DNA of 64,000 nucleotides from Siphonodentalium dalli (GCA_032622095.1 CP136068.1:53376443-53440442); one strand, 5' to 3'; positions 31,695-43,608 are shown, numbered from the stretch's first letter. Notes: generated from the sequence alone by a model not told the origin. A program made the numbers and translations.

Positions 31695-32514
31695 TATGGG
31701 AGGCCAAATTCACATTTATTAATAATTGCGCTGAAGCGCAATTCAATTGCACTGAAGCGCAATTCAATTGTGCTGAAGCGCAATCCAATTGCACTGAAGC
31801 GCAATCCAATTGCGATGAAGCGCAATCCAGCTTGATTCATATCAATTGCGCTGAAGCGCAATTCAATTGCGCTGAAGCGCAATTATTGTTACAAGCTCAA
31901 ACCCCTGAATAGATAGGTTATTCCATTATCATCAATTCATATGGGATATCCACCAATTGCGATTCAGCGCAATTCAAAATTAATTGCGCTTCAGCGCAAT
32001 TAATTTTTCACATACTACCCAAGCAATTCAATTGCGCTTCAGCGCAATTATTATTATTAAAGTTGGGTTGAAAATTAACTGGTATCGCATCGCAATTTGC
32101 TACCCAAATTTGGATAATAGCTTTGCAATTTGGTATGAATTTTATATGATTTCAGAACAATGCTATCTAATTATGTCATGAGGTTATTTGATAATCAAAA
32201 TTTGAAAAGTAATTTGCTCCCTGAATAGGTGGGTTATTCCACTATCATAAATTCATATGCGATACCAACCAATTGTGCTTCAGACTGCTTCCTTGCCTCT
32301 TATCATGAGTATTATGAGTTAACTTATAAAGACAGTAAACAATCATGAGAGCACCCCTACCTTTTACATTAAGGGCTGAGAGGATAATATCAAATTATTT
32401 ATGGACTGAGTCATTTTTATTCGTTTAAAACCACATCTCAGAAAATTCTTTAGAAGTCTTCATGAGTGAGTCACATACAGAAGGAATAAAGGCAAGGAGA
32501 CTAAGTTTCCCCTG

Positions 32515-33060
32515 CCACACCACATAATAGCGTTCCTTTCAGGGCGACTCACAAAACATTTCCTTCTGTTTTAGTCGGTGTGACTCTCGATAGCATTACC
32601 TTATGTATTAGTCGGGGTAACTTGCGACACCGCGCGGGTACCTTCTGTTTTAGTCGGGGCAACTAATGATAGCATTATAATCTGTATGAATCGGGCCGAC
32701 TCGTGATAGCATTGCCTTCTGTATTAATCAGGGGGACTCACAATAGCATATTTCCTTCTGTTTTAGTCGGTGCTACTCGTGATAGCATATATTACATTCT
32801 CTATTAATCGTGAAGACTCGCAATAGAATTAGCTTCTGTTTTAGTCGGGGCTACTCGTAATAGCATTATCTTCTGTTTTAGTTGGGCCGACTCGCGATAG
32901 CATTATCTTCTGTATTAGTCGGGGTAGACTCACAATATATATAATTATCTTCTGTTTCAGTCAGGGCGACTTGCAATAGCAATAATTAGCTTCTGTATTA
33001 GTTGGGGCGACTCGCAATACCAGTACCTTCTGTTTTGTTCTGTTTTTGTTTTAGTTGGGA
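32515..33060. repeat. Degenerate tandem repeat inside element A
   Basis: About 11 loose copies of a roughly 45-60-bp unit: ccttctgttttagtcggggc then gactcgcgatagcatta. Copies differ by many substitutions and short indels, so this array is older than the other minisatellites here. Confidence 0.8.
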
Positions 33061-33305
33061 AAATAATTGCGCTGAAGCGCAATTATTTTTCTATTGGATT
33101 TATTCATACCGGTACCTTCCGTTTTAGTTGGGAAAATAATTGCGCTGAAGTGCAATTGAATTGCGCTGAAGCGCAATTATTTTTCTATTGGATTTATTCA
33201 TTAATTAACTGGGGGGTTTAGCCATATATGAAAAATGAATTGCGCTTCAGCGCAATTAATTATGAATTGCGCTTCAGCGCAATTGAATTGCGCTTCAGCG
33301 CAATT

Positions 33306-34160
33306 ATTAATAATAATATTAACTAGAATGCACTCAGAGAGATGTCAACGTGCGCAAAAATGTAATAAACAATAATTTAAAAAAAAAATTCACTGTATTT
33401 TACTTTATTTAATTTAATTTAATTTAATGTATTCACTGTATTTAAATTTATTTTATTTAATTTAATGTTTATAGCAAAAAAAGACAATTACCATTTCTCA
33501 TTTCATCACAGATAAAAGGCAAATTACTATATTAATCATTTAAGTAATTAAAACCAATTCCATGTTGCCGAAAGGATAAGACTTTAATATCGATTACATT
33601 TTTTTCAGCGGCATATTTTCATTTTCATTTTCCGATAGTCAAAGTTGACCAAAGGAGCAATTATAACAAATAATTAATACCATTTGTGTAAATATTGATA
33701 GCAGCCAATATGCAACAATAAATATCAATAATTAATCAATAATTAATCAATAACGATCATTTTATGTAATAATAAACTCTTCAAACGGTGTTTGTGTCAA
33801 CAAATGCGTTTTGTTTTGTGTTACGTCATTCGTCGTATTTGAACCCGGAACTCGGCTGAAGGTTAGGCTATTCAGCCTATTGCGTCGAATTACGAAATCG
33901 CGTTTTGAATGTCTCTCTTTTCCCGCACGATAAAAAGAGGTCTTCGCACGAACCAAAAATGATAAAACTTCCAAATTATAAGTAAAAATAACCAAATGAA
34001 GGCGTCTATGTAGGTCCCGAAGGAGTATATAGACTCTTTGATATAGAGTTCTGATGGAGAAAATGTAGGTCGATCTATTTTTGTCATAACTCTGACGTAT
34101 TTTAATATATATGGCTACCCCCCCCCCCAGTTAATTAATGAATAAATCCAATAGAAAATT
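33306..34160. other. Unique interior of element A
   Basis: Contains (ttta)n-like low complexity at 33378-33470 and a more GC-rich stretch (33820-34090) with open frames on the minus strand that show no known domain. It could be captured flanking or promoter-like sequence. Nothing decisive is visible. Confidence 0.35.
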
Positions 34161-34589
34161 AATTGCGCTTCAATTAAATTGCGCTTCAGCGCAATTATTT
34201 TCCCATATCAGTATGGGAACCCCCAGTTAATTAATGGAATAACCTATCTATTCAGGGGTGTAAGCTTGTAACAATAATTGCGCTTCAGCGCAATTGATAT
34301 GAATTCAATCAAGATGCATGGATTGCGCTTCAGCGCAATTATTAATAAATGTGAATTTGGCCTCCCATAGGCATGTGTCCATACAGTGTCATATAAGAAG
34401 TTTAATTAGAACTATGAATTCCTTGTCAGTACCACTGATTACATAATTATATGTTATAAATTTATGTTCGCACTTTTAAATCCTTGTTTGAAGACAACAT
34501 AAATAAGAACAATTGTTCAAACAATGAAGAATATATTTGCATGAATTAAAACTATCGCGAGACTTGGAAACACTAATTAGGATTTCAAT

Positions 34590-34713
34590 ACAATGACGTT
34601 CGTTTCGTCACGCGTATTTCGATCTGATTATTGCATCCGTCGAAACCGGAAATACCGCGAAATGAGGCAACCAATGTAGTCGAAATTGGCATGTGAATTG
34701 ACCTTTGAAAACA
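34590..34713 (+). promoter_or_regulatory. Candidate MRPL17 promoter
   Basis: Lies directly upstream of the MRPL17 start codon and is richer in CpG than its surroundings. It holds TGACGTTCG at 34594, ACCGGAAAT at 34645-34653 (an ETS-type core, common in promoters of nuclear genes for mitochondrial proteins) and CCAAT at 34671. There is no TATA box, consistent with a housekeeping promoter. Motif function is inferred. Confidence 0.45.
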
Positions 34714-34890
34714 ATGCTTCGGTTTCGCATCAGAACTCGACCGAATAGATTAAGGAAAAGTTTCGGTTGGGGTAGTGGCCCGGTAGAGCGACTGAGGCGC
34801 TTGAGGGTTGTTGTCACCGCTTTATTCAGACACGAGCGACTGGAAGGATCCGCAGATGTTTTGAAAGAAGCCAGAGATTACGCCGAAAGG
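34714..34890 (+). CDS. MRPL17: Mitochondrial ribosomal protein bL17m, exon 1
   Basis: The exon encodes MLRFRIRTRPNRLRKSFGWG, SGPVERLRRLRVVVTALFRH and ERLEGSADVLKEARDYAER. bL17m is a protein of the large mitoribosomal subunit. RHERLE..AD...EARDYAER matches the family core (RHERIE...R.DE.RGYAE). The first ~15 residues are rich in Arg and lack acidic residues, as in a mitochondrial targeting peptide. The ATG at 34714 is the first in frame with the homology. The donor AGG|GTACGA lies at 34891 in phase 0. Confidence 0.88.
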
Positions 34891-35735
34891 GTACGACTAG
34901 TCGGACTACGATCCCTGGGGGAGGGGGGAAGGCGATTCCAATTCCCATTCATACAATGAATCATTGAATGCCTACAATGGGTAAATTACCCTGGGCAAAA
35001 GTTAATGGGCATACTGAATCTGAATCTTGTACGCCATGTACGGCACAGTATCCTTTCAGACGTATAACTTACTATAAGTGCTGGGTAGAGGAGGTTAGGC
35101 TGTAGGTGTTGAACTTGGAGCCTGCAGGACTGATGATGTAGAGTCCAGCGCTGTGATGTCGTCCTGGTCGAGCACATTCCACTACCGGAACAGCACCTAT
35201 GACCTTTCATGTGTATATATTCATGTGCACAACACATTTTGAATTTGAATCGGTAAATGTGTGTTTTGTTGGTCACGTTATTTTATCAGAAAAACAGTTT
35301 TCTGTCGTATATATATATACTACCGGAACACATCCTATTTTATGGTTAAAAGTATGGGAAATAGGATGCGTTCTGGAACTATATATTTCCGTGGAAAACA
35401 TTGTTTTGTTGTAAACTAACAATTACACATGTCGATATCACGTGACCTAGAAAGCACACTTTTTCCGGTTCGAAACGTGCCGTGTACATGAATACAACTT
35501 ACAAGTGATATTACCTTCAACAAATAAATAAATGAACATAAGCCTAACAAATGCTATTATTGGGCTATATGGATGTCAATAAATCGTTCTAAATCTAATA
35601 TTATTAAATATGTAGTAGTGTGTAGCATGATGAAAATAGTAATACAATGCGAGACATGTTTTTGTCACGTGACGTGGGTCATCTCTGACTAAAACATGTT
35701 TTCATTAAGTATTTGCAGTGAATATAAATGCATAT

Positions 35736-35798
35736 GACATACATTGTATCCTCTACTATTGCGTTTAAAACGCAATAGTAGAGGATACAATGTATGTC
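35736..35798. repeat. 63-bp near-perfect palindrome
   Basis: 31 nt (35736-35766), one central A, then the exact reverse complement (35768-35798). The centre is ATTGCGTTTAAAACGCAAT. The inner arm and the following sequence are repeated in inverted orientation at 42414-42483. Confidence 0.95.
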
Positions 35799-36099
35799 AA
35801 TGACGATGTAGCTATACATACAGGCTAATTTGATAAACACCATATATTAGTTTGCTTATGTGTTGCCTTTGGGTCGCGTCCATTTAGGATAAGTTAGGAT
35901 GTTCCCAAGGTGGTCATGGGGGGGGGGGGGGCAACTTCATCGCTCATTGTCTGATCTAATTTATATCTGTTTAAACGTATTAGTACACGAAAAACGTACG
36001 TCAATTACGCTATATAGCTACATGTAGGCTATATAATCATCGATAAAACCCCAGAAATCAGTCTGCTCATGTTTTGCCTTTGTTCAAACCAAGTCCGTA

Positions 36100-37250
36100 G
36101 CCAGCCATAAAAGAAGGCAGTTCGTCATATATTTGGAGGGCATTTGAATCGAGCCGCGGAGAAGAGCGCCAGAGGGGGTGTCCCCCTTGCGTTTAAGGGG
36201 GGTGCGGGGGCCCTCCCCCGGGAATTTTTTTCTGAAAAGACAATGCAAATGGCATAATTTAGACCACCCTAAAATCTAAAGAACCTTCAGAATAAAGAAC
36301 CTAATGTTTATACCCGACCTAAACTATATACCATCACACGGGGATACTTTGGACACGGGGGTGAGTTTGAACAGTTTTCCTGAAAAAGAATTATTTATTC
36401 CCAGTAATAAATGGCAATTGCTTATTTGCTCAGATAAAATTTAAACTACATATATGTGATTTATTTGAGGAACATGGTACTGTGTTATTTTGGATGGAAA
36501 TTTTAATTTCAGTCCCAGAGTAAATATCACATGGTGATCACACATGGGATATTAAAATTTTACTTTCACACAAAAATACAGATGGCTGTAATAAACTCCC
36601 CGAAGAAACATTGTTTTAAATTTAATGTTGTTTATAGGTCAATGGAACCAAGAAAATACTTTGTGATCTGTCAACATATAAATTATGATTAGAAATAATT
36701 CAGAACCATAAAATCGCAGGTGTATCTTATGGGATGGGGGATACTTTGAACACTCAAAGTATCACCAAAGTCATTCAAATGTTATGTTTCAGTATGCTGA
36801 TTCTGTTATTATAGCTGTCAGTATCACGCAGATTTGCGAAATGGCCGGGTGTGGTACATGCATGGGCATAATCAGAATCTCCCTTATGTTTATATAGGAG
36901 GATCAGGTTTGATAAGGCCAAAACGAAGAATACCTGTGTTTAGGGTAACCCGCCCGCCCCTACTCAAAACCTGCCGCCAAATTCCATTTTATCGTTTTTC
37001 AAAAATTTCCTCCGACTTCATTTTATTTTTTTGTAATTAGGAATTCGCGACTACGGAATTAGCTTAAACAAGTAAACCATTTCCTTGCAAATATCGTCAA
37101 TTCAAGAAAAACGGAAGTGCTGCCATTGTTGTTGTAGTATATTCGTATTCCCTCGTCATTTGCGGCAAACCTCGCCGATTTCTCGAAAGCGGAAAGCAGA
37201 AAACACGCGATATGTATTAACAAGCAAATCGAAAGTAACCGGATATTTTG
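36100..37250. other. Interior of element C, no gene recognised
   Basis: Contains a GC-rich patch at 36155-36230 (gggggtgtccccc / gggggccctcccccggg) and otherwise AT-rich DNA. The open frame at 36834-37040 lacks recognisable features. Confidence 0.4.
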
Positions 37251-37260
37251 CCGATTGAAT

Positions 37261-37676
37261 ATGGCGGAAACACTTCCGTGTGCGGATAGATCCTGCATTT
37301 TAGCTATTAAACTTCACAAATGCGTTCATATGAATCAGAATAGAAACATCATGGCGCCTGTCAACTATAGCACAGACATGTTGTCGTGCGTGAACCGGTA
37401 CCACACAGATTCTGAACTGACAGAAAAGGACATAGTAATAAAATGTCAGATTAAAAATAATTCTGTACGTCACGTTCGCGTTGCCGCATGTATGTGCCAT
37501 TTCCAATAGAGGAACTCTTGTTAAATTCACCTTCTGAGTTGAATATTTCGCATAATGTCTTAGTATTCGAGTCAGTGGATAAACAAAATATCATAAGTCT
37601 CTTGTGTGGGAAATTGAACAGTAATATGTCCACTCGTAGGATTTGGCCTGTAATATTTATCCGAGCTTCAGCGTGA
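37261..37676 (+). pseudogene. Unassigned frameshifted open region
   Basis: An ATGGCGGAAAC start gives 82 codons (MAETLPCADRSCILAIKLHK ... VRVAACMCHFQ). Near its end another frame takes over (MYVPFPIEELLLNSPSELNI ... FIRASA) to 37676. Together about 420 nt read as coding with one shift, preceded by CpG-rich sequence. No family is recognised. It may be a decayed gene or retrocopy, or chance. Confidence 0.3.
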
Positions 37677-37689
37677 ACCTAAACCGTTT

Positions 37690-38340
37690 AATTTCCAACA
37701 CTAGACACTTATCTATTATATATTTTGGAAGATCTGTGTGTGTGTGTGATCGCGATGAACTCGAAAACTGCCGGACGGATTGAGACCAAACTTCCTATCT
37801 AAGGGTAAAATACCAGATGAAGTGGCATCGCATCGCTTCTGAGAACGTCAGAGCACCCATTCTCCACCCCCAGTCACAAAAATTACCGCCATTGGCACGG
37901 TGGGGATAATCGCGTTGATAGTTAAAGAGCGTTCATATCCGCAGTGTCGTCGATAAAGAGCGTATGTGTGTAATGTGATTATTACGTCTGGGCCTGGGCG
38001 TGTGCGTGTAAGACTGTATCCAGACATGAGCGTGTTGTGTGACGTACTTAGGGCTTTCCGCCCGAGGTGATCTTCACCTTGAAACGGTACCCACAAACAT
38101 ACCTCTTTTAGGGACGGGTACCATCACGGGACGGCTACCATCATGTCTCTTGATTAAAAAGGCAGAATTAACTCAAATTAAATTAAACAATTAACGGATT
38201 TCGACGAAATTTGATACCTACGGATACTTTTATCGGGGGAGTGTTTTCGACGGTTCAAATTGTGACCCCGAACTGACCTTGACCTTCAAAATTGTCAATT
38301 CAAGGTCAAAGCCCGGACGAAGTCGGGTCACCTTCTAGTT
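37690..38340 (+). repeat. Dispersed repeat with gtgtgtg start and cccgg..gtcggg end
   Basis: Starts gatctgtgtgtgtgtgtga, then gaactcgaaaactgccggac. It ends gaccttgaccttcaa...aaggtcaaagcccggacga then agtcgggtcaccttctagtt. Such text is typical of dispersed invertebrate repeats. Non-coding; boundaries approximate. Confidence 0.45.
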
Positions 38341-39160
38341 CTATATATAATATCATTTAATATCATGCTGTATACATGTCATTGGACTTCTGTAACACCA
38401 TTAAACTGATTAAAGCTACCATGACATTGATTAGTGTGACAATGACTTGCCCAAGCTTTATACGAGTGACACTGGCAGACGATTAGAAGGCACGAATACT
38501 TAAATACTATCCCCTGTGAAAAATAAACTGAAAAAATAAAATAAAATGAAGTACCGCCCGCCCGCCCCTGTTTTTTTCCTTCATGCTACCCTAAACTCAG
38601 GTATTCCTTTTGGCCTAATATTTGTGATGGGGGATTCAACTTGGCCGACCCAAATCCCAATACATCGGTATGGAGGCGTTAAAATAATGTTCGCCGGATG
38701 TTGCCCTCATTATTCCCCAAATCTGGCTTCTACTAACATATGGGGTGAACAGTGGATATATTCAATTAATCTACTAGTAGTTTAGTACATCTAATTCATT
38801 CTTGGGAAAATTTTGAAAAATTAATGTGGCACCTATACTAGTACCAGTAGTTCTGACAGTGAATCCATTCCTAAGTCACTTGCCAAATATTGCATGGCTA
38901 TTGGAGTATCTTAAGATAGGGAGCAGTATTCAATTGGTACTCTGGGGAAGTGGTTCTGAACCGCAATGTGGGGGTATTGATGGTATATAATGATTATTAG
39001 TTAACTGGTTCGCTGCTAAATATCCTACATACGCATAATGAAATGCGTATATTTATTTCAATAAACAGAAAAATCATTGGATTTTATGCTCGGAGTAGGT
39101 AGTTTACTACATTTGCACTCTTTTATCAAATTTTACCCCCACATATTTACATTTGTGATT
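38341..39160. other. Intron 1 stretch without recognised feature
   Basis: AT-rich sequence. The short open frame at 38546-38785 shows no domain and no typical start context. Confidence 0.4.
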
Positions 39161-39490
39161 ATGTTATGAGCCTGGATGTCTCAATATGCTATGGTTATGA
39201 GCCTGGATGTCTCATTAGGCTATGGTTATGAGTCTGGATGCCTCATCAGGCTGTGGTTATGGGCCTGGTTGTCTCATTAGGCTATGGTTATGAGCCTGGA
39301 TGTCTCATTAGGCTATGGTTATGGGTCTGGATATCTCATAAGGATATGGTTATGAGTCTGGATGTCTCATTAGGCTATGGTTATGGGCCTGGATACCGCA
39401 TTAGGCTATGGTTATGAGCCTGGTTGTCAAATTAGGTTATGGATATGAACCTGGATGACTGATTAGGTTATGGTTATGAGCTTGGTTGTC
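39161..39490. repeat. 31-bp tandem repeat, about 10 copies
   Basis: The unit ggttatgagcctggatgtct followed by cattaggctat repeats about every 31 bp with scattered substitutions, strongest between 39190 and 39480. Confidence 0.9.
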
Positions 39491-39789
39491 GGACGCCGTT
39501 GGGCAAAACAGTTTATCATTTTTCTAAAACTTTTTGCAATAGAAGTACCTTTTCTGACAATTTTATTGGTCTGCATCCATTAAAACTTCACAATGTCCCA
39601 ATTTAATTATATATGCAACAATATTTCCAAAATATTACCTGACAAACTCTATTTAAATGATTAAACTAAACAAGCAATACAGTGTCATCGCCAAAGCCCA
39701 TATCTGGGCTTCCAGCACTCTTACATAGTTTCCAAATATGGGCTTTCAGCACTGAACCAGTTAAGTAACTAAGCCTAATATCCATCATG

Positions 39790-40262
39790 ATAATATTAAA
39801 GTATTTGTTTTTCTCTGTTCGGGTTATAACTTGAACAATATAGTGCTTGGATCTTTATGAAATTTGGTATATTGATGTTCACTAAGTTCTATTAGGACAT
39901 TCAATATTTAGGGCTCAATTGTTTTGTTCAGGTTTTCTATACTAGAGTTATTCATCTCTGTTTATCTGGAAATATTGGCTTTTTGGTCCGTCAGATGTCT
40001 ATTCGACAGTTAGAGCCCAAATATATGTAATATATTAATATCGTGTTAAGTTTTAAATTAAAAAAAAATTTTTTATTTGATTGAGCTGAGAAACGCAATA
40101 TTGGCTTTAGAGTTATTCATCTTCGTTTATCTGAAAATAATTATTGTTCGGTATGTTTGTCTTCAGAGTATGTATCAGGCATGACTCATCGGTTATAGGT
40201 ATATGCCCACAATAGCTAGTATGTCACATGGGTGTATGCACCGGACGACAGTCCATCTCTTG
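39790..40262 (+). repeat. Dispersed repeat (tctgttcgggttataact type)
   Basis: Contains ctttatgaaatttggtatat, tagagttattcatctctgtt (twice, near 39950 and 40110) and a final acgacagtccatctcttgtt. It is related to 8400-8690. It has two internal units. Confidence 0.5.
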
Positions 40263-40895
40263 TTGGCACTAAAAGGGAATATCTATAAACAGACCCAGAT
40301 ATGTCCTGATGGCAGGAGCTGTTGGTTGTTAGGTTAGGGTGAGGTATATAGGGGGTCTACAGTGTGATTTACATTGGTGTCAGACCAAATATGGCATATA
40401 TATATTATATTGTCCAGATTGTTTGCTAGGTTCAAATATGATATGGGCGATTGGGCGTGACTTTACTTAAACAGCATGATTCATTTCTGTAAGGACTTCT
40501 CAGTGTTCAAAGTATACCCAATGTGGTGAAACTTTGAACGCAACATATTTGATGTTGGTATCAAACTATTAGGGCACAAGACCCTTGTGCAAGTTTCATA
40601 TTACAATAAATCCAACACAGCCCAAAAATTGTATGTCAATAAAATCAACATACAGCCCACATTTTATCGATATGATACTAAACATATTAAAAGTGTTCAA
40701 AGTATCCCCATTTGACGGTAGCTTTAAAACACGATAATAAACTATTGTTGGCCAGAATATTATTAAGGCATAAAGTGATCGTGAAACGCTTGTTTTCCAG
40801 AGATATTTAGTGAATGTGGCTCCAGTTGTGGAATGTATACACGTATATGCATAAACAGACAAAAACAAACAACTGTGGTCATGTTGATGTATATA

Positions 40896-41161
40896 TAGCC
40901 ACACATGCATGCGTAAGCGTTAGCGAAAATAATCGGATTCGTTCGTCGGATCCGTTCGTCGTGCCGTTGGGGTCATGCGAACGTTGTCCGATAGTGATCG
41001 TTTCAGTCACTTCACCATAGATTTAAGCTAGCCACACATGCTTGCGTATGCGTTAGCGAAAATAATCGGATCCGTTCGTCGGATCTGTTCATCGTGCCAT
41101 TGGGGTCATGCGAACGTTGTCCGATAGTGATCGTTTCAGTCACTTCGCCATGGATTTACAT
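40896..41161. repeat. 133-bp direct duplication
   Basis: The segment tagccacacatgcatgcgta ... cacttcaccatagattta occurs twice back to back (40896-41028 and 41029-41161), about 93% alike by eye. It contains several ttcgtcggatc repeats. CpG-rich compared with its surroundings. Confidence 0.9.
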
Positions 41162-42334
41162 GCGAACGCAAACGGAGCAACGGTTTCTATATATACGAGT
41201 ATTTTCGGTCCAATAAAAATTCGGAGCGTCAGAATTTTACTGTATATACACGGCACCCTTCCGTTGGATGGTCATATCCAGTGATTATATCATGCTAGTT
41301 TGAGCTGCATTCTGTTGAAGCCCCTGGTTGAATTCCGGAATATTACGATATGGGTTGTCATATAATTTGCGGGCATCGGTCTCTATCCAGGCTGTTGCAT
41401 TGCGCCGTTCATTCGAATGAAATGTTACTGTTCCGGGCATTAACTGGATCAATAGCAAATATACAGTTCAGCCTTGTATGCACGACACGAGCATAGAATG
41501 CCGCTCCGCGGCATGACATGTTTCTCCGAACGGCGAACGGCTATCACCTCCTCCGGGCACATGCATGGAAAAGGGCCGTTCGTTCGAATGGTACGAACCC
41601 CCCTGGCTACGGGCTTGGTCAAACAAAGGATGTTGTATGATGCCCCCGTTATATACTCTTTCACACTCCAAACAATCTCCGCCCAGATGAGTCCAACACG
41701 ATCAGTCCCTTGGGCGATTTAGGTCAAATGACAGTGCATGGCCCCAAATATTCCCTCAATTCGATCCATGCACAACATCCCACCCGATCCAAAATGGTCA
41801 CCGACCAAAGCATCACACGAGCGGATTTCTTGTGCTTTATCGATCATGTAGGTACAGCGTTATTGACGCATTACTGTCAAGCTGTCCTCTATAGCAAAAA
41901 TACTGTGGCCCACAAAACAGTCTTTAGAAACACTGGTTAAAATGGACGCTGCACAGAGGGATCCGAATATGGAACCCATATCCGAATATGGAACCCATAT
42001 GTCATTACTCAGCCCTCATATTGTAATACACAATACAGTATTTTGAAACACTCCACTCATTAAAAATGGACTCCACTCAGAGGGGTCTGAAAAGCTAGGG
42101 CACCCATGTCATTGATCAGTCCTCTTGTTCGATTTCGTTCAAACAAAGGGTGTTGTGTGTTGGTCTCATTACATCCGTTCGACTGCCTAATGCCCAACCC
42201 CAATCCAAAATGACCTCCGAACACCCTACCCCAATTTGTCCAAAAATAGGGAAAAGTCGTATCTTAGTCCCTTGGCCGATTTAGATCAAACGATGGGTGA
42301 TGTAGGGTGGCTTCCAAGACTCCATTGTGAACCA
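41162..42334. other. GC-richer stretch inside element C
   Basis: From 41270 to 41960 base composition is richer in C and G than the surroundings, and overlapping open frames exist on both strands (41449-41940). No protein family is recognised, and frames on both strands suggest composition rather than coding. Confidence 0.35.
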
Positions 42335-42506
42335 TGCACCCTAACTGATCCTAAATGGTCGGCGCCCAAAGGCAACACACGAGCAGACTGATATCTGACC
42401 AGTGTTTATCGAATTAGCCTGCATGAACAGCTACATCGTCATTGACATACATTGTACCCGCTACTATTGCGTTTAAACGCAATAAATTATTGCGTTTAAA
42501 CGCAAT

Positions 42507-43608
42507 GTTATGGCATTTAGATGCAATGTTATTACATTTAAACACATTTTTTTTTATTGTCACCCATGTGACTGCAATTGGCTTCCGTACAGATCAGAGT
42601 TCAATCTAAATTTTTTTTTTTAAATTTAATATAAATAAATTTTGTTTTAAATGTTTAAAGATAAAAATTTGCACAAATCATACATGAGTGTTTCAGCCAG
42701 TGCAAGTGCTGATGTGTTCACCTCAGAAGTCGATCTCACGTAACAGACAACATTTATATGGGCAAAGTCTTATTACCAGTGGGCAGTACTACCGCTGTGG
42801 GCGTGGTCTCTGTGTAAAGCTCCATTATCCTGCCATTTGATTTTGATATTTATGTATCCATGGCAACGGCCCAAATCTCGTCCGAAGTCACCTCATGGGT
42901 TGGGGTGAAATCGGACACTTATATAGAACATGAAATAAAACTCCAAATTATACAGAGGATCCAGACTAAATGTACCTGGATTATGATTTCTTTTAATCAA
43001 AATGTTTCATTGATAAAGCATAGACCATTAGTATAGCTGCCCAGGAGCTATTATAGCTCATTATATATATACATGTATTTAGGCCTACCCTGCCACTGTG
43101 ATGGACCAAGTGCAATTCTAACAGATCACTCCATAATGTTCGCTGCAGTTAAAAAACGTTCAACAGCATATGGAAAATAATCTACGGTCAGTGTGTGAAG
43201 AATTAAGTATGTCATAACACAGAAGGCCTAATGGCGAATACATTGAAATTAACAGGAATGCAAATGCAATGATTCACGGCTCATCAAATGATGCAGGGAC
43301 AATTAATGCTGACATGGTGATTTTCACATGCTTGGGTTAGTTACATGTACCGGGTATGTGTGAATAAATTTGTGGATATCATGCAGTATATTGATGGGAA
43401 ATATTCCGACCTACCCACACGTGTGTGTACTCTTCATGCATGTATTTCGTTATGGCATAAGATCCAACTAGGAGAGCCACCACATGCGATTCATATTCAC
43501 ACTGTTGACCTGTGTTGACAGGATTATTTCGGACACCACCCAAGGGGTCACAAAAACAAATATCACTACATTGCTATGATGGCTTAAAGAATATATATAA
43601 AAAAGTCA
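42507..43608. other. Intron 1 stretch without recognised feature
   Basis: AT-rich DNA with a T-run at 42606-42623. No exon or clear repeat is seen. Confidence 0.4.

Larger units (their letters stand above)
31697..34367. mobile_element. TIR element A with about 20 TTGCGCTGAAGCGCAA palindromes
   Basis: 2.67 kb, inverted ends TGGGAGGCCAAATTCACATT / aatgtgaatttGGCCTCCCA, flanked by TA on both sides. The inverted ends extend inward about 145-230 bp, including acaagct....cccctgaatagataggttat. Inside lie about 20 copies of AATTGCGCTGAAGCGCAATT or its reverse form. Left clusters (31723-31885) carry GAAG in the centre and right clusters (34161-34341) carry TTCA. Two further facing clusters lie at 33063-33181 and 33238-33305. 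It has no transposase. It is inserted at the broken 3' end of the LINE. Confidence 0.85.
35758..42506. mobile_element. Large TIR element C with TTGCGTTTAAACGCAA palindromes
   Basis: About 35758-35905 and 42335-42483 are inverted copies of each other (palindrome, then gtatgtcaatgacgatgtag, then caggctaatt.gataaacac, then gtgttgcctttggg and ccatttaggat.agttagg). The outer ends are palindromes ATTGCGTTTAAACGCAAT, two at the right end (42466-42483 and 42489-42506) plus a degenerate third. The 6.7-kb interior contains other repeats and no clear transposase. Alternatively these are two separate small elements in opposite orientation. Confidence 0.55.

Noticed and set aside
31647..32181. Open frames with repeating KRNSIAL / RFSAIEL peptides
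   Set aside because: Direct translation of the repeated palindrome in element A.
41449..41940. Overlapping open frames on both strands in a GC-richer patch
   Set aside because: Both strands are open at once and no family is recognised; composition explains it better than coding.
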